DNA from: Verrucomicrobiota bacterium
GTDB taxonomy: Bacteria > Verrucomicrobiota > Verrucomicrobiia > Limisphaerales > JAFGQR01
Reading direction: 5' to 3'
Assembly: GCA_016935555.1 (NCBI GenBank)
Contig: JAFGQR010000106.1
Coordinates: forward strand, 1 to 64,000
DNA: 64,000 nt
Position numbers and translations under genes: made by a program. Under the pieces are notes generated by a model. The model did not search any database. It saw only the letters and a program-made list of their open reading frames with translations, and was not told where the DNA came from. Of the stretch, positions 56,794-64,000 are shown in pieces. Position 1 is the stretch's first letter. Each line of letters opens with the position of its first letter.

Positions 56794-57306
56794 ATGCAGT
56801 CGCCGCCCTCCAACCCCGTCCGCACCGCCCATGCCGGCGCGGCGCCGTTGAGTCATGTGATCATCTTCCGCGTCCGCTACAGCGAGACCGATCAGATGGG
56901 GACGTTTTACAATTCGCGGGCGCTGGAGTGGTTCGAGTGCGGGCGGACGGAGTTTCTGCGTCACCACGGTTTGCCCTATGCGGACATGGAGGCGCGGGGT
57001 CTTTTTTTGCCGCTGGTGGAAGCCCACGTCGAGTTCCACGGGCGCGCCCGGTATGACGATCTGCTGGAGATGACGACCCGGCTGGGTGTGGCCGGGCGGG
57101 CGCGGGTGCGGCTGGAGGAGACGATCGTGCAGGCGGGCACGGGGAAGGCGGTGGCGGCAGGCTACACGGTGCACGCGTTCACGGATCGCGAGGGCAGGCC
57201 GGTGCGTCCGCCCGCATGGTTCAGGCAAGCGCTGGGCTGGGGCGGTCAGGCCAAAGATCAGGGGCCAGGCCAAACGCCCGAAGAAACGCCTCCGCCGGCG
57301 CCGTGA
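56794..57306 (+). CDS. Acyl-CoA thioesterase, 4-hydroxybenzoyl-CoA (hot-dog) family
   Basis: 170 aa. The hot-dog family block FRVRYSETDQMGTFYNSRAL (catalytic-type Asp33) is followed by LEWFECGRTEFLRHHGLPYA. The YbgC/FadM-like group hydrolyses acyl-CoA thioesters; substrate length is unknown. The Pro/Gln-rich C-terminal tail overlaps the convergent pseudouridine synthase gene by 86 bases. Upstream is a 266-nt divergent spacer with dapL, with no recognised gene. Confidence 0.85.
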   Translation: MQSPPSNPVRTAHAGAAPLSHVIIFRVRYSETDQMGTFYNSRALEWFECGRTEFLRHHGLPYADMEARGLFLPLVEAHVEFHGRARYDDLLEMTTRLGVAGRARVRLEETIVQAGTGKAVAAGYTVHAFTDREGRPVRPPAWFRQALGWGGQAKDQGPGQTPEETPPPAP

Positions 57307-58021
57307 TCCGGACCGGTTCGCGCCGGAACGGATCAAGATACTCGAGACGAACCGCGCGCAGCCCCAGGGAAAACCGGCCCGGAGCCCGCCCCGGCCGGGG
57401 CCGGGATGCCGCCGGCGGACCGTAGAGCTCGTCCCCGACAACCGGGTGTCCGGCCTCGAGCAAGTGCACCCGGATCTGGTGGGTGCGGCCGGTGAGGAGG
57501 CGGGCTTCGATCAGGCTGAAGCCGGCGTTGGACCCGACGACCCGAAAGACGGTGGCGGCCGGCTTCCCGCCGTCGGAATCCACCACCATGCGCCCGATCC
57601 GCCGCGGGTCCGGCGCAAGGCTGGCCTCACAGGTCCACCTCCACGACCGCGGCTGGCCGCGGACGACGGCCAGGTAGGTTTTGGTCATCCGGCGCGACTC
57701 GAACAGCGCGCTCAACGTGTCGAGCGCGCCCTGGCTTTTGGCCCACAGCAGGATGCCTGTGGTCTCGGCATCCAACCGGTGCACATGACGCAGAAACTTC
57801 AGGTTCCGCGATTTCGCCCAGAAATCCCGTGCGGCGATCGAGGAGATGACCGCGGCCTGGAGATTGCGCGGGGTGCGCTGCCACGAGAACGGCACAAGCA
57901 TCCAGCCGGCGGGCTTGTCGATCGCCAGCGCCGCCCGGTCCTCGTACAAGATCGGGATCCGGGTTTTTGCCCGCGGGGTGCCCAACTCGATGAACGGTGG
58001 CCGCGCCATGGGAGCCAGCAT
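57221..58021 (-). CDS. RluA-family pseudouridine synthase
   Basis: 266 aa. The catalytic motif is HRLDAETTG with Asp84. The fold elements ILYEDRAALAIDKPAGWML, TKTYLAVVRGQP, LTGRTHQIRVHL and HPVVGDELYGP are all present. There is no N-terminal S4 domain, so it resembles the shorter RluA/TruC-like members that modify rRNA or tRNA uridines; the target is not readable. The ATG at 58009 is an alternative start. Its 3' end overlaps that of the thioesterase gene. Confidence 0.92.
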   Translation of the reverse strand: MLAPMARPPFIELGTPRAKTRIPILYEDRAALAIDKPAGWMLVPFSWQRTPRNLQAAVISSIAARDFWAKSRNLKFLRHVHRLDAETTGILLWAKSQGALDTLSALFESRRMTKTYLAVVRGQPRSWRWTCEASLAPDPRRIGRMVVDSDGGKPAATVFRVVGSNAGFSLIEARLLTGRTHQIRVHLLEAGHPVVGDELYGPPAASRPRPGRAPGRFSLGLRAVRLEYLDPFRREPVRITAPAEAFLRAFGLAPDLWPDRPSPALA

Positions 58022-58135
58022 AGGTCCGTCCCCGGATCGAGTTCAAAACCCAAAGAACGGCCGGGGTGCGCGGCAAGGAGGTGGACAAAGTCGGTGGGGC
58101 TTGACATCGCCAGCACCTGAGCCGGCGCGCTTCAT

Positions 58136-58220
58136 CTTGCTCGTGCTCTTCCTCGTGCTCCTGCTCCTCGTCGGCACGGCTTTAGCGAGCAAGAGCAAGA
58201 GCAAGAGCAGGAGTAAGAGC
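58136..58220. repeat. Hexamer-based inverted repeat
   Basis: A left arm of CTCGTG/CTCCTG-type hexamers (58136-58170) faces a right arm of GAGCAA hexamers (58185-58220, at least three exact) across a short spacer. The arms are imperfectly complementary and could form a long purine/pyrimidine hairpin. It lies in the 522-nt spacer upstream of the CotH giant. Apart from this and the G-rich motif at 58261, nothing was recognised in that spacer. Confidence 0.75.
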
Positions 58221-58260
58221 CTGCGGCGCAGTCAGCACACCCGATTTTGTCAATGGCCAT

Positions 58261-58289
58261 GGGGCGTGCGGGGGCGCGGGGGCGCGGGG
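58261..58289 (+). other. G-quadruplex motif
   Basis: Four G-runs of 4, 5, 5 and 4 separated by loops of 5, 3 and 3 bases: GGGGCGTGCGGGGG, then CGC, GGGGG, CGC, GGGG. It satisfies the usual four-run rule with runs of four or more. It lies 255 bases upstream of the CotH giant gene on the coding strand. Confidence 0.7.
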
Positions 58290-58543
58290 ACGGTCATTTT
58301 AGGGGTTGTTTTCCGCCCTCATTGTTGCTACGTTTGCTGGATCACTAACCCATGAACCGTTCAGCCTTGTGTCGCCGTGCGAACCGGCTGTGAGTTGTGT
58401 TGTGTCCTCAACCATCGCCGCGATCCCAGTTCCCCGAACCCGCGCATGCCGCCGCCCGCCATGGGCGGCGCAGGACGATGGAATCGGGCCTGGCGCGGGC
58501 GTCGGGCACGGGTTCTTGGCCCTCTGAATTCCTGGATCCACCT

Positions 58544-61500
58544 ATGAACAAGATTCGTTTTGCGATTGCCATGATGGTGCTGGCGTTTGTGGCGCAAGCC
58601 GCCGCCGCGCCGTTGTTTGAACGCGGAGCCACTTGGCGTTGGCGCCCCGGCAGCACCGAGGCCTCGTCGCCCGTCAACGCCTGGCGCACCAACGGCTTCA
58701 ACGACGCCGAGTTCGTGTCGGCACCGGCGCCGTTCTGGTATGGCGACGCGCTTGCGGGCGGAACCCAGATCACCGGCATGTCGGGGGTTTACGGGTGCAT
58801 CTTTCTCCGGCTGCCGTTTGTGGTCACCAACGTGAACGAGATCGCCGCGCTCCGGATGGGGGCGCTCGTGGACGACGGGTTCATCGCATGGATCAACGGC
58901 ACCGAAGTCCTGCGGGTCAACAGCACCAACCCGCCCGGCACCGCCGTCAGCATCTCCGATTTCCTCGTCAACGCCGCCGAGCCGGTTGCGTTCACCAGCT
59001 ACAGCCTGCCGGCGCCGCCGACCTACCTGGTTGACGGCACCAACATGATGGCCGTGCAAGTCTTCCAAAGCAGCCTGGGCAGCAGCGACCTCGGCTTCGA
59101 CGCGTCGCTGGATTCCATCCTCGTCGAAACCAACCCACCCGTCATTGTCAGCGTCACCCCGGAGCCCTACAGCACCGTGAACCGGCTGACGGAACTCACG
59201 GTGACGTTCAGTGAGCCAGTCACGGGCGTGGACGCCTATGATTTGCTTTTGAACGGCGCGCGGGCCTCGGGCATGACGCCCCTGAGCAGCACGACCTACC
59301 AGTTTTGGTTTCCGCAACCCGCGTATGGGACGGTGACAATCACCTGGGACGCGGCCCACGGGATTGCCGACGAGGCGCTGCCGCCCAATCCGTTCGATCG
59401 CGAGGACGATCTTGGGAACTGGTACTACACGCTCGTGGACAACACCCCGCCCGTCCTGGCCAGCGCGTCGCCCGCCGCCGGCGCGACGGTGCGATGGCTC
59501 ACGAACATCAGCGTCCTGTTCAGCGAGGCCGTGACCGGCGTGGATGCCGCCGACTTGTTGATCAACGGCAACGCCGCCACCGGCATGGTGGAACGCGCCG
59601 CCGACACTTATATGTTCAGCTTCCCGCAGCCCCCCACGGGCCAGGTCCAAGTCGCGTGGATCGCCAGCCACGGCATCACCGACCAGTCCGCCGCAGCCAA
59701 CCCCTTTGGAGGCGGCGCCTGGGAATACACGCTGGACCCCAACGCGGCCACCTCGCAGCCCTACATCAGCGAGTTCATGGCCTGGAACGTCAGCGCCGTC
59801 ATGGACGAGGACGGCGATTACTCGGACTGGATCGAAATCCACAACCCCACCGCCGCCGCGGTCGACCTCGACAACTGGTATCTGACCGACAACCTCGACA
59901 ACCTCACCAAGTGGCGTTTCCCGGCCACCAACCTTGTCAGCGGCGGCTACCTGCTGGTCTGGGCTTCGGAAAAGAACCGGCGCGTGCCCGGCGCGCCGCT
60001 GCACACCAGCTTCAAACTCTCGGCGGGAGGCGAGGACCTCGCGCTGGTGCGGGGCGACACCGGCACCATCGTCAGCCACTTCAAGCTGTATCCGCCGCAG
60101 GCCGTAAATGTGTCCTACGGCGTGGGATCACTCACGACCAATGAAACGGTCATCGCCACCAACGCCCCGGCGCGGGTGCGCGTGCCGCTCAACGCGAACG
60201 ACGGCCTCGCTTGGACGCAGCTCGGCTACGATGACAGCACATGGACGCCGGGCACCAACGGCGTCGGCTACGGCAACCCAAATGCCACGTCGGCCGATTA
60301 CGGCGCGGTCGTGGCGCCGACGCAGCCGGTCGGTTTCTGGCGGTTCAGCGAGACGAGCGGCACCACGGCGGCCAATGCCGGCAGCGGCGCCGGCCTGAAC
60401 GGCCTTTACTCGGGCGCGACGCTCGGAAGCGCCGGGCCACGCCCGCCGGCCTTTGCCGGGTTTGAGGAAAACAACACGGCGCCCACCTTCAACGGCAGCA
60501 GCAGCTATGTGAGCGTGAACAACAGCCTGCTCAACGGGGTCGGCGCGTTCACCATCGCCGGCTGGGTCAAGTGCGCCACCACGTCGTTTTCTCGAACCGG
60601 GTTGTTCGGGCAAAACGATTGTGTCGAGTTCGGTTTCATCAGCGCCGGAACATTGCAATGCTGGACGCCCAGCGGCGGTTCGTTGAATGTGACCTATACG
60701 CCCACGGTGGGCACCTGGTTCCATGTGGCCGCCGTCGGCAACGGCAGCACCATCCGCATCTTCATCAACGGCGTGCAGGCGGGCAGCGGCGACACCGCCA
60801 CCACCAGCTACGGCTCTTCCAGTTCCCACTTCAACATCGGGGGCGGCGGCATCTACGACGCCGCCGGCAACTTCTTCAACGGCCAGATCGACGAGGTCGT
60901 GGCCTACCACCGCGCGCTGAACGATGCCGAAATCGCCTCCCTCTACCAGGGAGCGCTCCAACCAGCAGTCGTGGCCGTCACGCCCTACGTCAAGACGGAC
61001 ATCGCGTCCGCGATGTCGAACATCAACGCCAGCGCCTACGTGCGTCTGCCCTTTACGATCGAGGATCCGACGCGGGTGGCGGCGCTGACGCTGAAGATGC
61101 GGTATGACGACGGGTTCGTGGCGTTTCTCAACGGCAGCGAGGCCGCCCGCGCCAACGCGCCGGCGACGCTGGCCTACGACTCGGCCGCCACCGCCGACCA
61201 CTCGCCCGGCGTGGTGCAGGACATCCGCCTGGGCGCGCTGACGCTGCAGGCGGGCGCCAACCTGCTGGCAATCCAGGGCTTGAACCGCGCCGCCGGCAAC
61301 GAGGATTTCCTGGTCCAGGCCGAACTGGTGGTCACCTACGTCGCCGCCGCCAGCTCCAATCCCCTCTACTTCTCACCCGCCACACCCGGCATGGAAAACA
61401 TCGGCGGCGTCATCTACCCCGGCCCGTCCATCCTGAACCCCACGCACACCCCCAACACGCCCCTGGACGACCAGGACCTCGTGGTGACGGCCCAGGTGGT

Positions 61501-64000
61501 GCCCACGTTCAATGCCGTCGGCAGCGTCGTCATGCGCTACCGCACCATGTTCAACCCGGAAATCGAAGTGGCCATGGCCGACGACGGCGCGCACGGCGAC
61601 GGCGCGGCGGGGGACGGCTGGTATGGAGCCACCATTCCGGCGAGCGCAGGCACGAACGGCCAAATGATCCGCTGGTTCATCCGCGCCACCGACGCGCTTG
61701 GCAACGGGTCGCGCTGGCCGCTGTTCAACGGCGCCGACTCCACCGAATACCTTGGCACCGTCGTCAACCCGGACTACGTCACCAGCAAGCTGCCCATCAT
61801 CCACCTGTTCGCGCCCGCCACCATCCTCCAACCAGGACCCGGAGCCACCTCGCAGACCGGCGCCGACTCGCAGGCCGGCTCCCGCGGGGTGTCGCTCTAT
61901 TACGACGGGGAGTTTTACGACAACATCCAGGTGCAGCTGCGCGGCAACACCACCGCCGGCTACGCCAAGAAATCCCACCGCTTCGAGTTCAACCGCGACC
62001 ACCTCTTCCGCCACGCCGGCGCCGGCTTCGGAAAGCCCGACCGCCCCGCCCCGCGCATCAGCAAAACCTCCTTTGTCGCCGATTATCCGGACCCGACCTA
62101 CATGCGGCAGGGGCTGACGTTCTGGCTGTGCGACCTGATCGGGTCGCCCGGCAGTTTCTACTACCCGGTCCGGCTCCAACTCAACGGCAAGTTCTACCAG
62201 CTCGCCAACCACAACGACGTCCAGGTCGCCGACCTCCTCGAACGCATCGGGTTCGATCCCAACGGCGCCCTCTACAACGCGGCCGGCACCGTCCAGCCCA
62301 GCCGCCAGAGCACCGGCGGCTTCGAAAAGAAGACCCGCAAATGGGACAACGACAACGATTACGCGGCGCTGGCCGCCAGCCTCTATGAAACCAACTCGGT
62401 GGGCACCCGTGGCACGAATTTCTTCGAGCAATTCGACGTGCCCAACGCCATCAACTACCTCGTCGCCGCCCGCTGGGCGCACGAGAACGACGACGTCTGG
62501 GCCAACATGAGCCTCTACCACGACAACGACGGCGACAACCTCTGGCGCATCATCGCGTTCGACGTCAACCTCTCCTGGGGCGCCATCTTTTACGAAGGCA
62601 GCACCACTTCGGTCATCGAAGGCGTGCAGGCCACCAACGATATCCACAAAGCCCACCCCTTATACGGCTCCTCCCAGACCCTGGCGCTAAGCGGCCCCGG
62701 CGCCCCCAACAACTTCAACCGCGTCTACGACACCGTGTTCCAATACGCCCCCCTGCGCGAGATGTTCCTGCGGCGGATGCGCACCATGATGGACACCTGC
62801 GTCAAGCCGCCCGGCACGCCCCTCGAGGAGCTGCCCATGGAACAGAAGGTCCTCGAGTGGCGCGACCTGATCGCCGAAGAAGCCGAGCTGGACCGCAACT
62901 ACTGGGGCTGGCCGGGCAAGGGTGGCCAGTGCAACTTCGATCCCGGCATCCGCATGACCAATGGCGTCACCGCCATGATCAACGAGTTCATCGTCAAACG
63001 CCGCCACCATTTCCACGTCAAACACTGCGTCACCAACACCGCGCTGCCCGTCGGCATCAGCAAAGCCCAAAACGCCGGCATCCCCCTCAGCCAGTCCGAT
63101 ACCCTCCTCATCGATATCACCGCGGTCGAATTCAACCCGGCCTCGGGCAACCAGGATCAGGAATACATCGTTCTGGTCAACCACAGCGCCGAAGCCGCCG
63201 ACCTCTCCGGCTGGACCCTTTCGGGCGGCGTCGACTTCACCTTCGCCCCAGGCACCGTCATCCCCGCCGGCGACACCCTCTACGTCTCGCCCAACGTCCG
63301 CCAGTTCCGCGCCCGCACCACGGACCCCCGCGGCGGCCAGGGCCTGTTCGTCGTCGGCCCCTACCGCGGCCAGCTGTCGGCCCGGGGCGAGACGATCCTG
63401 CTCGCCGACCGCCAGGGACGGCCCGTCGCGAGCCGAACCTATGCGGGCGAGCCCAGCCTGGCCCAGCAATACCTGCGCGTGACGGAAATCATGTATAACC
63501 CGGGTGACACGCAGCAGGACTTCGAATACCTTAAACTCAAGAACGTCGGCCCCGTCGCGCTCGACCTCGCCGGCATTCACTTCACCAACGGCATCTACTT
63601 CGGGTTCACCGGCAGCGCCGTCACCAGCCTCGCCCCGGGCCAGACGGTCCTCATCGTCGCCAGCACAAACGCGTTCGCGTCCCGCTACGGCGCCGGATTC
63701 GCCATTGCCGGCGAATACGACGGTTTCCTCGAAAACGGCGGCGAACGGCTGCGGCTGCTTGACGCCATGAACGAGGAGATCCTGGACTTCGAGTATGACG
63801 ACGGCTGGTATCCGCTCACGGACGGCCTGGGGTTCTCGCTGATCGCGGTCGACGAGCTGGCCGAGCCGGACGCGTGGGGACGCAAGTCGCAATGGCGCGC
63901 GAGCGGCTACCTGGGGTCGCCGGGCGAGGCTTCGCCGAGTGTTCCGGTGCTGGCGCCGATCGTCATCAACGAGGCGTTGACGCACACCGATCCGCCAACG
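58544..64000 (+). CDS. Giant CotH-kinase-like/lamin-tail/LamG protein (3' end outside window)
   Basis: An unbroken frame of 1819 codons runs from the ATG at 58544 to the window edge without a stop. A signal peptide (MNKIRFAIAMMVLAFVAQAA) comes first. Approximate order: beta-sandwich module (36-189); two SbsA-type Ig-like domains (196-399); lamin-tail domain (403-523); a second beta-sandwich (524-936) interrupted by a LamG domain (590-805, from VGFWRFSETSG to DEVVAYHRALNDAE); CotH-kinase-like domain (about 1076-1473, with VQLRGNTTAGYAKKSHRFEF, FWLCDLIGSPGSFYYPVRL and INYLVAARWAHENDDVWAN); two lamin-tail domains (1521-1783); a third starting at the edge. The usual CotH catalytic Asp cluster reads RIIAFDVNLSWG. 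CotH proteins include atypical secreted kinases; activity and substrate here are unknown. No Shine-Dalgarno site is visible. Confidence 0.9.
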   Translation, partial: MNKIRFAIAMMVLAFVAQAAAAPLFERGATWRWRPGSTEASSPVNAWRTNGFNDAEFVSAPAPFWYGDALAGGTQITGMSGVYGCIFLRLPFVVTNVNEIAALRMGALVDDGFIAWINGTEVLRVNSTNPPGTAVSISDFLVNAAEPVAFTSYSLPAPPTYLVDGTNMMAVQVFQSSLGSSDLGFDASLDSILVETNPPVIVSVTPEPYSTVNRLTELTVTFSEPVTGVDAYDLLLNGARASGMTPLSSTTYQFWFPQPAYGTVTITWDAAHGIADEALPPNPFDREDDLGNWYYTLVDNTPPVLASASPAAGATVRWLTNISVLFSEAVTGVDAADLLINGNAATGMVERAADTYMFSFPQPPTGQVQVAWIASHGITDQSAAANPFGGGAWEYTLDPNAATSQPYISEFMAWNVSAVMDEDGDYSDWIEIHNPTAAAVDLDNWYLTDNLDNLTKWRFPATNLVSGGYLLVWASEKNRRVPGAPLHTSFKLSAGGEDLALVRGDTGTIVSHFKLYPPQAVNVSYGVGSLTTNETVIATNAPARVRVPLNANDGLAWTQLGYDDSTWTPGTNGVGYGNPNATSADYGAVVAPTQPVGFWRFSETSGTTAANAGSGAGLNGLYSGATLGSAGPRPPAFAGFEENNTAPTFNGSSSYVSVNNSLLNGVGAFTIAGWVKCATTSFSRTGLFGQNDCVEFGFISAGTLQCWTPSGGSLNVTYTPTVGTWFHVAAVGNGSTIRIFINGVQAGSGDTATTSYGSSSSHFNIGGGGIYDAAGNFFNGQIDEVVAYHRALNDAEIASLYQGALQPAVVAVTPYVKTDIASAMSNINASAYVRLPFTIEDPTRVAALTLKMRYDDGFVAFLNGSEAARANAPATLAYDSAATADHSPGVVQDIRLGALTLQAGANLLAIQGLNRAAGNEDFLVQAELVVTYVAAASSNPLYFSPATPGMENIGGVIYPGPSILNPTHTPNTPLDDQDLVVTAQVVPTFNAVGSVVMRYRTMFNPEIEVAMADDGAHGDGAAGDGWYGATIPASAGTNGQMIRWFIRATDALGNGSRWPLFNGADSTEYLGTVVNPDYVTSKLPIIHLFAPATILQPGPGATSQTGADSQAGSRGVSLYYDGEFYDNIQVQLRGNTTAGYAKKSHRFEFNRDHLFRHAGAGFGKPDRPAPRISKTSFVADYPDPTYMRQGLTFWLCDLIGSPGSFYYPVRLQLNGKFYQLANHNDVQVADLLERIGFDPNGALYNAAGTVQPSRQSTGGFEKKTRKWDNDNDYAALAASLYETNSVGTRGTNFFEQFDVPNAINYLVAARWAHENDDVWANMSLYHDNDGDNLWRIIAFDVNLSWGAIFYEGSTTSVIEGVQATNDIHKAHPLYGSSQTLALSGPGAPNNFNRVYDTVFQYAPLREMFLRRMRTMMDTCVKPPGTPLEELPMEQKVLEWRDLIAEEAELDRNYWGWPGKGGQCNFDPGIRMTNGVTAMINEFIVKRRHHFHVKHCVTNTALPVGISKAQNAGIPLSQSDTLLIDITAVEFNPASGNQDQEYIVLVNHSAEAADLSGWTLSGGVDFTFAPGTVIPAGDTLYVSPNVRQFRARTTDPRGGQGLFVVGPYRGQLSARGETILLADRQGRPVASRTYAGEPSLAQQYLRVTEIMYNPGDTQQDFEYLKLKNVGPVALDLAGIHFTNGIYFGFTGSAVTSLAPGQTVLIVASTNAFASRYGAGFAIAGEYDGFLENGGERLRLLDAMNEEILDFEYDDGWYPLTDGLGFSLIAVDELAEPDAWGRKSQWRASGYLGSPGEASPSVPVLAPIVINEALTHTDPPT

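Noticed and set aside
58361..60079. 572-codon minus-strand open frame
   Set aside because: It is antisense to the start of the CotH giant, whose frame is open for 1819 codons with clear domains.
61373..62656. 427-codon minus-strand open frame
   Set aside because: Val/Gly/Glu-rich shadow antisense to the CotH-like domain.

Overview
The window is GC-rich, densely coded DNA. Its gene content points to a member of the Verrucomicrobiota, probably a Pedosphaera/Limisphaera-like lineage (inference). The clues are a CHASE2 kinase paired with a FecR/TPR/beta-barrel protein, enormous secreted immunoglobulin-like/NHL proteins, a CotH/lamin-tail giant, an H-X9-DG-type pseudopilin, HprK with HPr, a DapL aminotransferase, and few clear Shine-Dalgarno sites. 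No rRNA, tRNA, CRISPR array, transposase or integrase was recognised.

Layout. 1-252 is a heptamer minisatellite. 321-6009 (minus) is a two-gene envelope-signalling unit: a FecR-TPR-outer-membrane-barrel protein and, one base downstream, a CHASE2 Ser/Thr kinase. 6240-24751 (plus) holds two giant secreted proteins (3329 and about 2742 aa) with the same C-terminal domain series but different N-terminal recognition modules: NHL propellers in one, leucine-rich repeats, LVIVD repeats and a C-type lectin in the other. 24975-35367 (minus) is a seven-gene directon: an RND tripartite efflux system (adaptor, pump, outer-membrane factor), then PPK2, D-lactate dehydrogenase, pyruvate kinase and a PerM/AI-2E permease. 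It diverges from alaS, and a good sigma70-type promoter lies in the gap.

35507-47272 (plus) is alaS followed by a full MoxR/Bat-type aerotolerance-like operon: MoxR, DUF58, a small membrane protein, two VWA proteins, a TPR protein, BatD and a TPR/SH3 BatE-like protein. 47305-48623 (minus) is hprK-HPr. 49107-52681 (plus) carries a TolB-like propeller, an LTxxQ periplasmic protein and a UroD-superfamily enzyme. 52854-56527 (minus) carries an ATE-like aminoacyl-tRNA-protein transferase, a zinc-ribbon protein, a pseudopilin and dapL. 56794-58021 is a convergent thioesterase/pseudouridine-synthase pair. From 58544 to the right edge runs one uninterrupted frame encoding a CotH-kinase-like giant protein that continues past the window.

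Small structured DNA elements lie between these blocks: a two-copy hairpin family with a compensating base change, heptamer repeats at two or three loci, a perfect 10-bp hairpin between convergent genes, a hexamer inverted repeat and a G-quadruplex motif. The most promising systems for follow-up are the FecR-barrel/CHASE2-kinase pair, the paralogous giant proteins built on one C-terminal chassis, and the hairpin family.
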